NCBI RefSeq assembly: GCF_014191055.1
Contig: NZ_JACHWB010000004.1
Location: 186,001 to 250,000, forward strand
Source of the DNA: Microvirga lupini
GTDB taxonomy: Bacteria; Pseudomonadota; Alphaproteobacteria; Rhizobiales; Beijerinckiaceae
Length of the DNA: 64,000 nt
Reading direction: 5' to 3'
Position 1 is the stretch's first letter. Every line of letters begins with the position of its first letter. The notes below the pieces were generated by a model. That model saw nothing but the letters and a program-made list of their open reading frames with translations, searched no databases and was not told the DNA's origin. Positions 26,068-35,350 of the stretch are shown here, piece after piece. The position numbers and the translations under genes are program-made.

Positions 26068-27846
26068 ATGACCCATCAACAAATGCTTTCCTTCGCCATC
26101 GTCGCCGGGATGATGGCGCTCTTCGTCTGGGGGCGCTTTCGCTACGACCTCGTGGCGGTCCTCTCGCTCCTCGTGGCCGTGCTGGTCGGTATCGTGCCGG
26201 CCGACAAGGCCTTCGAGGGTTTCAGCGACGACATCGTCATCATCGTGGCAAGCGCGCTCCTGGTCAGCGCCGCCGTGGCGAAATCCGGGGTTCTCGAGGC
26301 GGGACTCAACCGCGTCGGGCCATACCTGCGCACCACGCAGATTCAGATCGTGGTGCTGGTGGGCGTGGTGACGGTGCTGTCCGCCTTCGTGAAGAATATC
26401 GGGGCGCTCGCCATGATGATCCCCGTGGCGTTCCAGATCGCCCGTCGCACCAACACGCCGCCATCGAGCTTCCTCATGCCGATGGCGTTCGGCTCCCTTC
26501 TCGGCGGCATCGTCACGCTGGTCGGAACCTCGCCCAACATCATCGTGTCGCGGGTGAGGGAGGAACTGCTCGGCCAGCCTTTCGGCATGTTCGATTTCAC
26601 GCCGGTGGGCCTCGGCATCGCGCTGGCGGGCGTGGTCTTCCTGGCCTTCGGCTACCGCCTGCTGCCGCAGGGCCGGAAAGGGGCCGCTTCGCTCGATGCC
26701 GCCCTCGACATCAAGGACTACGTGACCGAAGCCCGCGTCACGCCCGAATCCGACGTGATCGGCCAGACGGTGGCGGATCTGCACCGGCTCGCCAATGGCG
26801 AGGTGAAGGTGGCTGCGATCATCCGCAACGAGACCCGCAGTTCGAGCCCGCTTCCGGACGCGACCATCCGCGAGAACGATGTGCTCATGCTGGAGGGGGA
26901 ATCGGATGCGCTTGAGAGCGCCGTCGCTCGAGCGGGCTTAAGGCTCAGTCGCGAACACCGCCAGCCGGAAACGGACGAGGCCACGGATGAGGTCGGCGTC
27001 ATCGAGGCGATCGTCGGGCCGAACTCGGTTCTGGCCGGCCTGTCGGCGGAACGCATCGGCCTTTACGAGCGCTTCGGCGTCAACCTCATTGCGGTGAGCC
27101 GCAGCGGCGAGCGGTTCAAGGAGCGCCTGCGCACCATCAGGTTGCGGGCCGGCGACGTGATCGTGCTCCAGGGCAACCTCAAGCGACTGCCCGATACCCT
27201 GCGCGATCTCGGCTGCCTGCCGCTTGCGGAGCGCGAGATCCGCCTGGGGAGCGCGCGCCGGAGCCTGATACCCGCCGGCATTCTGGCCGTCACCATGGTA
27301 CTCGTCGCCTTCAACATCCTGCCCGTGGCCATTGCGTTCTTCGGCGCCGGCGTCCTGCTTGTCCTGTTCGGCTCGCTGACCCTGCGCGAGGCCTATGAGA
27401 CCATCGAGTGGCCGATCATCGTGATGCTCGGCGCGCTGATCCCGGTCAGCGAATCGATCCGCACCACGGGCGGAACGGATCTGATCGCAGGCTGGCTCTC
27501 GTCGGCCGCCAACATGCTGCCGCCGACGGGCGCTCTCGTGCTCATCATGGTGGCGGCCATGGCCGTGACGCCGTTCCTCAACAATGCCGCGACCGTGCTG
27601 GTGATGGCGCCCATCGCGGCGAGCTTCGCCACGCAGCTCGGCTTCAAGCCCGATGCGTTTCTCATGGCGGTGGCAATCGGGGCAGCCTGCGACTTCCTCA
27701 CGCCCATCGGCCACCAATGCAACACCCTGGTCATGGGACCAGGCGGCTACCGGTTCGGAGATTACTGGCGGCTCGGGCTGCCGCTTTCGATCCTGGTGGT
27801 GGTGATCGGCATCCCGCTGATCATGCTGGTCTGGCCGCTGACATAG
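26068..27846 (+). CDS. SLC13/DASS family permease with TrkA-C domains
   Basis: A 592-residue inner-membrane transporter. It has two halves of roughly five or six helices each, carrying LVGTSPNIIVSRVREE in the first and NNAATVLVMAPIAAS and IGHQCNTLVMGPGGYRFGDYWRLGLPLS in the second, as in SLC13-type (citrate/arsenite/sulfate-like) permeases. Between them lie two TrkA-C (RCK_C) domains (around residues 220-300 and 310-395), typical of the SAC1/YbiR/YfbS group. The transported anion cannot be decided from sequence; sulfate or dicarboxylate are candidates. Confidence 0.85.
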   Translation: MTHQQMLSFAIVAGMMALFVWGRFRYDLVAVLSLLVAVLVGIVPADKAFEGFSDDIVIIVASALLVSAAVAKSGVLEAGLNRVGPYLRTTQIQIVVLVGVVTVLSAFVKNIGALAMMIPVAFQIARRTNTPPSSFLMPMAFGSLLGGIVTLVGTSPNIIVSRVREELLGQPFGMFDFTPVGLGIALAGVVFLAFGYRLLPQGRKGAASLDAALDIKDYVTEARVTPESDVIGQTVADLHRLANGEVKVAAIIRNETRSSSPLPDATIRENDVLMLEGESDALESAVARAGLRLSREHRQPETDEATDEVGVIEAIVGPNSVLAGLSAERIGLYERFGVNLIAVSRSGERFKERLRTIRLRAGDVIVLQGNLKRLPDTLRDLGCLPLAEREIRLGSARRSLIPAGILAVTMVLVAFNILPVAIAFFGAGVLLVLFGSLTLREAYETIEWPIIVMLGALIPVSESIRTTGGTDLIAGWLSSAANMLPPTGALVLIMVAAMAVTPFLNNAATVLVMAPIAASFATQLGFKPDAFLMAVAIGAACDFLTPIGHQCNTLVMGPGGYRFGDYWRLGLPLSILVVVIGIPLIMLVWPLT

Positions 27847-27894
27847 AGCATCGGATCAACCCCAAGAGTGCAGATCCACTTTGGGTCCGACGCT
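27847..27894. repeat. Type D palindromic repeat, copy 1
   Basis: A short element of about 48 bases beginning AGCATCGGA and ending TCCGACGCT, with a central AGAGTGCAGATCCACTTTGGG. It starts directly after the stop codon of the SLC13 gene. Related copies are at 35295, 36706 and 62352. Confidence 0.65.
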
Positions 27895-27899
27895 GTCGC

Positions 27900-28163
27900 T
27901 TAGTTCAGGAAGGCGGTCAGCAGCAGGGTGGTGCCCGCCGCCGAGGTCGAAAGCGCTACGATCATGGCCCAGATGTGCAGCCGATTCCGCTCCTCCTGGT
28001 TGAGCAGCGGACGGTAGCGCGAATCCGAGCGGCCGAAGATGAAGGTGGTGGTCCGCGCCGGCCGCGGATCGTGCGGTATCACGCAGAAGCTCGATCTCGA
28101 GACGGCTCGCACCGGCTGGTGGTGCGGGCTGTAGGATGGTTCACGGGAGATCGGCAGATTCAT
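27900..28163 (-). CDS. Small hypothetical protein with C-terminal membrane helix
   Basis: A possible 87-residue protein. The first 60 residues are basic and hydrophilic (many Arg, Ser and Pro), and the last 22 (AMIVALSTSAAGTTLLLTAFL) form one predicted transmembrane helix, giving a tail-anchored arrangement. I recognise no family. There is no strong ribosome binding site. It lies between the SLC13 gene and a divergent lipoprotein gene. Confidence 0.45.
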   Translation of the reverse strand: MNLPISREPSYSPHHQPVRAVSRSSFCVIPHDPRPARTTTFIFGRSDSRYRPLLNQEERNRLHIWAMIVALSTSAAGTTLLLTAFLN

Positions 28164-28378
28164 GGCGCAACGCTACAAGGAACGAACTCGTGAGCCAGAG
28201 CCTCGCCCTGGAGGCATAAACGAAGGGTAAAGTCGCGGATCTTGTTCACAACGTCGTAAACCGAACCTTTCCGGGAGGAGCGACGGCGGCCTTGACCGTG
28301 CCAGGGTGGGGTACGCCATCTTGGCTTTTCAGACCATGCCTCTTGCGATACCAAGTATCGTAAAGGGTGGAGGGAGCC

Positions 28379-29125
28379 ATGAAGGCATCAGCACTGGCGA
28401 GTCTTGGAATCTTGGTTCTGGTGCTGGCGGCCTGCAATCAGACAGGAGCCGGCTCCGTGGCCTCCGGCGTCGCATCGGCTCTGGATCCGACCGGCTTGTC
28501 GGGCGCGGCCGTGGACATGGCTCGCAATGCCGAGGCCGAGGCGGACGCCTCAAGGGTTGACTTCACCAATATTGCTCCGCGGCTGGCGGATATCGCGGCA
28601 GGAGACGTGTCGCAGCCGAACTTCATGGCCGCTTTCGATCAGGAGGCCGTGCGCATCATGGCCGAACAATCGGCCAAGATGGCCCAGTCAGCGGCTTACA
28701 ATGCGGCCGATGCCGCCCTGACGGGCGGTCTCAGCCTTCCGGGTTCGGCATACAACCTCGCCATGCAGGGCGCTGGAAATGCCATGCTGGCGGGCCAACT
28801 GGCCAGCGTGCGGGCGCAGATGAGCGCCAGCATCGCCGCGGGAGAGGCTCAGCAGAGGGCCGAGCAACTCGTTCCCGATGCCGATCGTCCGTCGGAGGCC
28901 CGTGCGGTTCTGGCCATCCTGAACGGATCGGCCGGAAGCAGTGCCGCCTGGCAGAACCCGGCAACGGGAGCCTCCGGAAAGGTCACCCTCCAGAAAACCG
29001 ACAGGAGTTCGTTCGGGGGGCTCGACTGCCGCTCCTTCGCGCGGGAGTGGCGCAGCGGAGAAACTGTGCGCAGAGGCGACATGCTGGCCTGCCGTGACAA
29101 GGGCGTGTGGTACGCTTTGTCCTGA
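28379..29125 (+). CDS. Hypothetical lipoprotein
   Basis: A 248-residue predicted lipoprotein: the signal ends in LVLAACNQ, so the mature protein starts at a Cys near residue 18. The middle is Ala-rich and probably helical (AAYNAADAALTGGL, AGQLASVRAQMSASIAAGEA). The C-terminal 60 residues (GGLDCRSFAREW, GDMLACRDKGVWYAL) look like the short Cys-paired domain found at the end of some alphaproteobacterial surface proteins. The start at 28379 follows a GGAGGGAG site; a GTG at 28367 is in frame but overlaps that site. Function unknown. Confidence 0.7.
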   Translation: MKASALASLGILVLVLAACNQTGAGSVASGVASALDPTGLSGAAVDMARNAEAEADASRVDFTNIAPRLADIAAGDVSQPNFMAAFDQEAVRIMAEQSAKMAQSAAYNAADAALTGGLSLPGSAYNLAMQGAGNAMLAGQLASVRAQMSASIAAGEAQQRAEQLVPDADRPSEARAVLAILNGSAGSSAAWQNPATGASGKVTLQKTDRSSFGGLDCRSFAREWRSGETVRRGDMLACRDKGVWYALS

Positions 29126-29194
29126 CCGCAGAAAACGGGTCGTCACATCGCACGGTGTATGCCATGTCCGTCAGGGCCTGTTGAGAGTGCGGAT

Positions 29195-30154
29195 ATGACA
29201 CAAGCTTCCGTCCAGAAGACCATGACGGCGTCCGATTGGGCGCTGCTCGCCATCCTGTCCATCGTCTGGGGAGGATCCTTTCTTTTCAATGGTGTTGCGG
29301 TTCGCGAATTGCCGCCGCTGACCATCGTGGCGATCCGCGTGGCGACCGCCGCTCTTGCCCTGCTTCTCGTTCTCAAGCTGATGCGGGTGGACCTGCCGCG
29401 CACCCGTCAGGCCTGGACCGCCTTTCTCGGCATGTCGATCCTCAACAACGTCATTCCCTTCACGCTCATCGTCTGGGGGCAAAGCCATATCGCGAGCGGG
29501 CTTGCTTCCATCCTCAATGCCACCACGCCGCTCTTCACCGTGATCGTGGCGCAGTACTTCACCGATGACGAACGGCTGACGGGCCAGAAACTGGCCGGCG
29601 TCATCGTGGGCTTCCTCGGCGTCGCCGTGATGATCGGTGCCGCGGCCATGACCGCGTGGGATTCAAGCATCCTGGCGCAACTCGCCGTGCTGGGCGCAGC
29701 CTTGTCCTATGGCTTCTCGGGAGTGTTCGGGCGGCGCTTCAAGACCATGGGCATCCCGCCTCTGGCGACGGCGGCCGGACAGGTAACGGCCTCGAGCGCG
29801 CTTCTGCTGCCGGTGGCGCTGATCGTCGATCAGCCCTGGACCCTCAGCCTGCCGAGCGCGCAGACCATCCTGTCGCTGCTGGCTCTTGGTCTGGTTTCGA
29901 CGGCCTTTGCCTATCTGATCTTCTTCCGCCTGCTCGCACGCGCCGGTGCCACCAATGTGGGTCTCGTCACGTTCCTGATTCCGGTGAGCGCCATTCTGCT
30001 CGGCGTGCTGATCCTCGGCGAAACGCTCGCGGCGCGGCACGTCGCCGGCATGGCGCTGATCGGCGCGGGCCTCATCCTCATCGACGGCCGCGCGATCTCG
30101 GCTTTGATGAGGCGGTTCAGCGCGAAGGACTTGGTGACGCGCGGAAACGGTTGA
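29195..30154 (+). CDS. DMT superfamily (EamA) transporter
   Basis: A 319-residue inner-membrane protein with two EamA repeats of five helices each. SIVWGGSFLFNGVAVRELPP opens the first, and LARAGATNVGLVTFLIPVSA with LGETLAARHVAGMALIGAG closes the second. It probably exports a metabolite or amino acid. The start at 29195 is chosen because the frame before it (to 29159) is hydrophilic and lacks a binding site. Its last 38 bases overlap the convergent gene at 30117. Confidence 0.87.
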   Translation: MTQASVQKTMTASDWALLAILSIVWGGSFLFNGVAVRELPPLTIVAIRVATAALALLLVLKLMRVDLPRTRQAWTAFLGMSILNNVIPFTLIVWGQSHIASGLASILNATTPLFTVIVAQYFTDDERLTGQKLAGVIVGFLGVAVMIGAAAMTAWDSSILAQLAVLGAALSYGFSGVFGRRFKTMGIPPLATAAGQVTASSALLLPVALIVDQPWTLSLPSAQTILSLLALGLVSTAFAYLIFFRLLARAGATNVGLVTFLIPVSAILLGVLILGETLAARHVAGMALIGAGLILIDGRAISALMRRFSAKDLVTRGNG

Positions 30155-31070
30155 ACATCATGTCCGGCGCGCTGGTGTTGTGGCGCGACGGCACGAGCCG
30201 GCCCATCCAGGCATCGGTGGCCTTGCCGCCCTGGAAATTCATGATCATGTCCTCGCGCCAGGAGCGGGCGCCTTCCTCCCGCACGGCCACGCGGGCCACG
30301 TCCGCATTGAACTCGGTCACGTACATGGACCGCAGGCCTGCGAAGGGCAGGCCGGAGACCGCCTGATCGAACGTGACGTCGAGGGTCATGCGCTCCTCGT
30401 TGAGCGCCTTCATGACAACGCTCGCCTTGCCGCCCTTGGCCAGGGTGAGCGTGAAGGTCATGGTTGCAGGGTCGAAAGCCACGTCCTTCAGGTTCACCAC
30501 GGGTCTTTGATCGAACTCCACCGGACCGACCAGGAATGACGAGCCGTAGGAGGTCCAGTCGAGATGCTCCGGGGGAAGCGGCTTGATGCGCCAATAGCCG
30601 TCGCCCGGATAGATCACGAGCACCTCGACGGCCTTGTCGCCGCGCTTCTTCAGCAGCTGAAGCAGGTGGATCTTCGGCGTGACCTTGTCGCCGATGGTCA
30701 CCGTCACGTCGCTCGGGCGCCAGAACTCGGTGAAGGACAGGCCCATGATCCGCACGTTCCCATCCTCGTAGAGGGTGGACATGGTCGGGTGCGGCTTGGT
30801 GGAGGTCGCCTCGGAGATATCCTCGCAGGCGGTCCAGTCCGGCTCCCAGCGATCCTGCTTGAGGGCGCCCATATAGGCCGGATGCACGGCCTCGATCTGG
30901 AAGTGCCGCACCTCCGGCGAAGCGAAGTTGATCGCCACGTTGTCCTTCTCGGCGCAGAGCACCGGCTCGCTGGTATTCGTCACCTCGACCGCCAGTCCGT
31001 CGAGTGTGGCGGCGCTGGCCGTGGTGGCAAGACCAAGGAAGCCAAGGGCGAGGAGCCTGGGAAGGAGCAT
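30117..31070 (-). CDS. Hypothetical secreted protein
   Basis: A 317-residue protein with a clear Sec signal peptide (cleavage after TTASA) when started at 31070. Earlier in-frame starts to 31139 only add a hydrophilic leader. It contains alternating beta-rich segments (VTVTIGDKVTPKI, MTFTLTLAKGGKASVVM) and four Trp-rich turns, but no motif I can assign. A periplasmic or surface location is expected. It overlaps the convergent EamA gene by 38 bases at its 3' end. Confidence 0.65.
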   Translation of the reverse strand: MLLPRLLALGFLGLATTASAATLDGLAVEVTNTSEPVLCAEKDNVAINFASPEVRHFQIEAVHPAYMGALKQDRWEPDWTACEDISEATSTKPHPTMSTLYEDGNVRIMGLSFTEFWRPSDVTVTIGDKVTPKIHLLQLLKKRGDKAVEVLVIYPGDGYWRIKPLPPEHLDWTSYGSSFLVGPVEFDQRPVVNLKDVAFDPATMTFTLTLAKGGKASVVMKALNEERMTLDVTFDQAVSGLPFAGLRSMYVTEFNADVARVAVREEGARSWREDMIMNFQGGKATDAWMGRLVPSRHNTSAPDMMFNRFRASPSPSR

Positions 31071-31314
31071 GGAGATCGTCCGATGTTTGGCGGAAGCGGG
31101 GCTGGTAGATAGCGCGGACCCACTTTGCCGTCGAGCCAAGAAGGCTTTGCAGTGGGGACTGTTGATCCGGCATGGCAGACATCACATCTCTGGCATTAGG
31201 GATCGGATCAGGCCTGTGCTAGGGTGCGAACGAGCCTGAAGCTTGGCTTCAGATGCCGTCAGCCCGATAGACCTGATGTTCCACCGGATGTGAGGCTGTT
31301 TGCCCGAGTTTTCG

Positions 31315-32430
31315 ATGATGCGCCTGACCTTGAGCCTGTCCGACAATCCCGCCACGACCCTGGTCGAGCGGGCGATCATGGAGTTCCGCAGCGCCCGGCC
31401 GGTCGTCATCGACGGTCTTGAGGGCAGCGCGCTCGTGATCGGCGTCGAGGACTTGGACGAGGCCAGGGCCGCCGAGATCGGAGCCGTTGCAGGCCCCCGG
31501 GGCCATCTGGTGCTTCCGGCCGCAAGGCTTCGCCGCCTCGGCCTCGAGCGGGATGTTCCCGGGCGTGTGGCCCTGCCGGTGATCGACCGCGCCCGCGTCG
31601 AATCCCTGGCCCTGAAGATCGACAGCCGCATCGATGCGCCGGTCCGTCCCGCCGACGCCCTCGACGAGGAGGCGCTGGAACTCGCCCGCCTGTCCCTTGT
31701 CCTGCCGGCCGTGATCGTGGTGCCGCTGGCCGCAGGGATCGACATCGACGCGTCCCTGATCCGTGTCTCGGGCGAAGCGATCCGCGGCTATCGGCGCGCC
31801 AAGGCGGCCGGTCTCACCGTCGTCAGCCGCGCCCCCGTGCCTCTGGAAGGCGCGCCCACCAGCGAGTTCGTGGTGTTTCGCGGCGGCGAGGGCCTGCGCG
31901 ATCAGGTGGCGATCATCGTCGGCAAGCCGGACCTCTCGAAGCCCGTTTCCGTGCGGCTGCATTCGGCCTGCCTCACGGGCGATCTTTTCGGCAGCCTCAA
32001 ATGCGATTGCGGCGACCAGCTGCGCGATACCGTGCGGTTCATGGCCCAGAATGAGGGCGGCATCCTGCTCTATCTCGACCAGGAGGGGCGCGGGAACGGG
32101 ATCGCCAACAAGATCAGGGCCTACAAGCTGCAATCGCAGGGCTACGACACCTACGACGCCGACGAGGTGCTGGGCTTCGAGGCGGATCAGCGCCGCTTCG
32201 ATTTCGCCGCCGTCATGCTGAAGGCGCTCGGCGTCGGCAAGGTCCGGCTGATGACCAACAACCCTGAGAAGATCGCAGCCCTCAGCCAAGCCGGGCTCGA
32301 GGTGATCTCCGACCACCGCGTGCTCGGCCGCCCCACGGCGGAAAACGTCAGTTATCTTGCCGCCAAGCGCGACCGGGCCGGGCACTATATCGATCTCGAG
32401 GGCATGCTGGCCTGCTCGAGCAAGGATTGA
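31315..32430 (+). CDS. ribA: GTP cyclohydrolase II with N-terminal extension
   Basis: A protein of about 371 residues that starts riboflavin synthesis by opening GTP to the diaminopyrimidine. The C-terminal 200 residues are a complete GTP cyclohydrolase II domain: the zinc cysteines in SACLTGDLFGSLKCDCGDQL, the LYLDQEGRGNGI motif, and LMTNNPEKI near the end. The first 165 residues hold the place of a DHBP synthase domain in RibBA fusions but lack its acidic REGEGD-type motif, so that half is probably not a RibB enzyme. Possible starts are TTG at 31300 (GTGAGG upstream) or ATG at 31315 or 31318. Confidence 0.9.
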   Translation: MMRLTLSLSDNPATTLVERAIMEFRSARPVVIDGLEGSALVIGVEDLDEARAAEIGAVAGPRGHLVLPAARLRRLGLERDVPGRVALPVIDRARVESLALKIDSRIDAPVRPADALDEEALELARLSLVLPAVIVVPLAAGIDIDASLIRVSGEAIRGYRRAKAAGLTVVSRAPVPLEGAPTSEFVVFRGGEGLRDQVAIIVGKPDLSKPVSVRLHSACLTGDLFGSLKCDCGDQLRDTVRFMAQNEGGILLYLDQEGRGNGIANKIRAYKLQSQGYDTYDADEVLGFEADQRRFDFAAVMLKALGVGKVRLMTNNPEKIAALSQAGLEVISDHRVLGRPTAENVSYLAAKRDRAGHYIDLEGMLACSSKD

Positions 32431-32586
32431 GGCCTCTCCCGGCCTGAGAGCCCATCTGATCGCTCCTCCAGGTCTGAAAGGTTTCTGTGGATTGGCCGCG
32501 CAATCCCTCACGGCGCCTATTGCATAAATCATTGTAAATCCTTGGTTTTGTGCCGCAAAACCTCCCGTTCTTGATGCTCGGATTGT

Positions 32587-32610
32587 CTGCGTATAGTATA
32601 CTATACGTAG
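32587..32610. promoter_or_regulatory. Long palindrome upstream of the DUF4198 gene
   Basis: A perfect 18-bp palindrome at 32590-32607, core GTATAGTATACTATAC, extended to 24 bases with one mismatched pair. It lies 27 bases before the probable ATG at 32638, overlapping the likely promoter. The size and symmetry suggest a dimeric regulator; GntR-type (TATAC half-sites) or a metal sensor such as NikR are possibilities that I cannot decide between. Confidence 0.65.
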
Positions 32611-32637
32611 CTCATGAATGTGAGGAGACATCAACGA

Positions 32638-33357
32638 ATGCTGCGTCAACTATCCATTGCCCTAGCCGTCGCCGGGGCCTTGACGAGTGCCGCCCAGGCT
32701 CACGGAATCTGGACGGCCCAACGCCACGGCGATCTCGCCATCATCTATGGCCACGGCGCCGGGGACGATGCCTATAAGCCGGAAAAGGTGAAAAGCGCCG
32801 TCTCGTATCTCGCCTCGGGCGAGAAGCGGGACAGCAAGGTCCTGCATCAGGCCAAGAACGCCCTGGTCGAGCCCGCAACGGACGCGGTCGCCCTGACGGT
32901 GATTCTCGACAACGGCATCTGGACGAAGGGCCCCGACGGCAAGTCAGTGAACAAGCCGAAGAGCCAGGTGACCGGCGCACAATCGGCGAGTCACTCGATC
33001 AAGATCAACACGACGATCCTGAAGAGTGGGGCCGCGCCGAAGCCGACCGGGCAGGGCCTCGAGATCGTGGCGCTGGCCGATCCCATGACATTGAAGATGG
33101 GTGACGATCTTCCCGTTCAGGTCTTTGCGGATGGCAAGCCGCTCGCGGGAGTTGCGCTCTATGTCGATTACGTCAATGACGGGCACGCCCAGAGCAACAG
33201 GACGGATCAGGATGGGAAGGTGACGCTGTTCGTCCGCAACGACGGGCTCAACGTGATCGGCGTGTCACACGCAAAGAAGACGCCGGACAATGCGGAGATC
33301 GATCAGGTGAGCTATTTCGCGACCCTGTCCTTCACCCTGCCGCACGAGGAGGATTGA
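32638..33357 (+). CDS. DUF4198 family periplasmic protein
   Basis: A 239-residue exported protein with signal peptide ending ...SAAQA followed by HGIWTAQRHGDL, the His near the mature N-terminus being typical of DUF4198/NikK-like proteins, which are often linked to nickel or cobalt handling. The C-terminal half (VQVFADGKPLAGVALYVDYV, VTLFVRNDGLNVIGVSHAKK) is an immunoglobulin-like fold seen in the family. The ATG at 32638 is chosen as the signal peptide start (GGAGA upstream at about 32622); 32614 is an alternative. A striking palindrome precedes it, so expression is likely tightly controlled. Confidence 0.78.
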   Translation: MLRQLSIALAVAGALTSAAQAHGIWTAQRHGDLAIIYGHGAGDDAYKPEKVKSAVSYLASGEKRDSKVLHQAKNALVEPATDAVALTVILDNGIWTKGPDGKSVNKPKSQVTGAQSASHSIKINTTILKSGAAPKPTGQGLEIVALADPMTLKMGDDLPVQVFADGKPLAGVALYVDYVNDGHAQSNRTDQDGKVTLFVRNDGLNVIGVSHAKKTPDNAEIDQVSYFATLSFTLPHEED

Positions 33358-33547
33358 TTGCTCCTGACACGGTGAGAGGAGCCGGGAGGCTGATCTCGTG
33401 AGGGGTCAGCCTTTCCCGAGCGCGCTGTCTCCGCCCAGTATTGCCACCGTGTATCCCGGCCTTAGCTTTCCTTATGGCGGCCTGACCGGTCCGGCCTGAC
33501 CGCTTTGCCATGTGCGCCGGCCGAGCCGGCGGATCCAGGGGAAAGCC

Positions 33548-35230
33548 ATGTGGAACCAGGTCTATAATCCTTTCAGCAATACGGTGTTGTCGACCATCGC
33601 GGCCGCCATCCCCGTCGTCCTGCTCCTGGTGATGATCGCCTCCGGCAAGGTGAAGGCTCACATTGCCGCAATCATCGCCCTTCTTGCGGCCATTGCCGTC
33701 TCCGTCTTCCTGTTCACCATGCCGGCCGGACTTGCGACACGCGCGGCCCTGTTCGGCGTCGCCACTGGCATGTTTCCCATCGGATGGATCATCCTGAACG
33801 TCATCTTTCTTTATCGGCTGACGGTGGAAAGGGGATGGTTCGCCACCCTCCAGCAATCCGTCGGCGACCTCACGACGGACCGCCGTCTCCAACTGCTCCT
33901 CGTCGCCTTCTCCTTCGGGGCGTTCTTCGAGGGTGCAGGCGGCTTCGGCACTCCAGTCGCCGTGACGGGTGCTATCCTCATCGGGCTCGGATTCTCGCCC
34001 CTGGCAGCGTCCGGTCTCTCGCTCATCGCCAACACGGCGCCAGTGGCCTATGGCGCCCTCGGCGCTCCGATCCAAGGCCTTGCCTCGGTCACCGGGTTCG
34101 ACCCTTACGTTCTCGGCGCCATGGTCGGACGTCAGCTGCCCTTTTTCTCGATCATCGTGCCCTTCTGGCTGATTTGGGTCTTCGCGGGCTTCCGCGGCAT
34201 GCTGCAGATCTGGCCGGCCATTCTCGTCTGCGCCGTGTCCTTCGCGGTTCCGCAGTTCCTGATCTCCAACTACATCAACCCCTGGATCGTCGATATCGGG
34301 GCGTCCCTGATCTCCATGGCCTGCCTCGTCGGCTTCATGCGGATCTGGCGCCCGAGGGAGATCTGGACCTCTCCGGCCCTGCGCACACATGACATCTCCG
34401 CGACAACCCTGACACAGCCCGCACCGCTCGGCGCCGGCACGGCCAACGTGACGCCTCAGGCGAGCCGCAATGAGGTGATCTGGGCCTGGGTGCCGTGGAT
34501 CATCCTGTCGGTGATCGTCGCGATCTGGGGCACCGGCTGGTTCAAGGCACTGGTCAATCCGATCTTCACCTGGAGCTATCCGATTCCGGGTCTGCACAAC
34601 ATGGTGCAGAAGGTGGCGCCCATCGTGGCCAATCCAACGCCGGAGCCGGCCGTTTTCGCGTTCACCTACATGTCCTATACGGGCACGGGCGTTCTGATCG
34701 CGGCGATCATCGCGGGCTTCGTCATGGGCTTCTCCCCTTTGAGGCTCATCACGGCTTGGTTCGAAACCATCTGGGTGCTGCGCTACTCGCTCATCACTAT
34801 CGCGGCCATGCTGGCGATTGGCACGCTGACGCGCTTCTCGGGCCTCGATGCGACGCTGGGACTGGCCTTCGCCGGAACGGGGATTCTCTACCCGTTCTTC
34901 GGCACCTTGCTCGGCTGGCTCGGCGTGGCGCTGACGGGATCGGACACCGCATCGAACGTGCTGTTCGGCGGCTTGCAGAAGATCACCTCCGAGCAACTCG
35001 GATTGTCACCCATTCTCATGGCTGCGGCGAACTCGTCCGGCGGCGTGATGGGCAAGATGATCGATGCGCAATCCATCGTCGTGGCGTCCACGGCGACGAA
35101 CTGGTTCGGCCATGAGGGAAGCATCCTGCGCTTCGTGTTCTGGCATTCCATCGTGCTCGCCTGCCTCGTCGGCGGCCTCGTGATGCTGCAGGCCTATGTC
35201 CATCCGTTCACGCAGATGGTCCTGCACTGA
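33548..35230 (+). CDS. lldP: L-lactate permease
   Basis: A 560-residue inner-membrane transporter of the LctP family (lactate and glycolate:proton symport). There are about 13 hydrophobic segments. FGAFFEGAGGFGTPVAVTGA, LIANTAPVAYGALGAPI and LTGSDTASNVLFGGLQ are family signatures. MWNQVYNPFSNTVLSTIAA is the expected N-terminus and supports the ATG at 33548 rather than 33512. It is followed by a strong terminator, and no lactate dehydrogenase gene is adjacent. Confidence 0.93.
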   Translation: MWNQVYNPFSNTVLSTIAAAIPVVLLLVMIASGKVKAHIAAIIALLAAIAVSVFLFTMPAGLATRAALFGVATGMFPIGWIILNVIFLYRLTVERGWFATLQQSVGDLTTDRRLQLLLVAFSFGAFFEGAGGFGTPVAVTGAILIGLGFSPLAASGLSLIANTAPVAYGALGAPIQGLASVTGFDPYVLGAMVGRQLPFFSIIVPFWLIWVFAGFRGMLQIWPAILVCAVSFAVPQFLISNYINPWIVDIGASLISMACLVGFMRIWRPREIWTSPALRTHDISATTLTQPAPLGAGTANVTPQASRNEVIWAWVPWIILSVIVAIWGTGWFKALVNPIFTWSYPIPGLHNMVQKVAPIVANPTPEPAVFAFTYMSYTGTGVLIAAIIAGFVMGFSPLRLITAWFETIWVLRYSLITIAAMLAIGTLTRFSGLDATLGLAFAGTGILYPFFGTLLGWLGVALTGSDTASNVLFGGLQKITSEQLGLSPILMAAANSSGGVMGKMIDAQSIVVASTATNWFGHEGSILRFVFWHSIVLACLVGGLVMLQAYVHPFTQMVLH

Positions 35231-35251
35231 CGGATGATCCACGACAAAGGA

Positions 35252-35281
35252 AAACGCCGCCGGAGCGATCCGGCGGCGTTT
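35252..35281 (+). terminator. Intrinsic terminator after lldP
   Basis: A perfect 13-bp stem (AAACGCCGCCGGA with its complement) and a four-base GCGA loop, 21 bases after the lldP stop. The stem is A-flanked on one side and T-flanked on the other, so it could stop transcripts from both directions, including that of the convergent amidohydrolase. Confidence 0.8.
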
Positions 35282-35294
35282 GTGTGACGACTAA

Positions 35295-35344
35295 AGCATC
35301 GGACGTAAAAGTGGGCTTGCACTCTTGGGATCGAGTCCGATGCT
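35295..35344. repeat. Type D palindromic repeat, copy 2
   Basis: A 50-base element bounded by AGCATCGGAC and GTCCGATGCT, with a central AAAAGTGGGCTTGCACTCTTGG. It lies between the lldP terminator and the stop of the convergent gene. Confidence 0.7.
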
Positions 35345-35350
35345 CTGGTC

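Noticed and set aside
33332..34996. 554-codon open frame on the minus strand
   Set aside because: Antisense to lldP; composition (many Arg, Gly, His, Asp) is that of a shadow frame.
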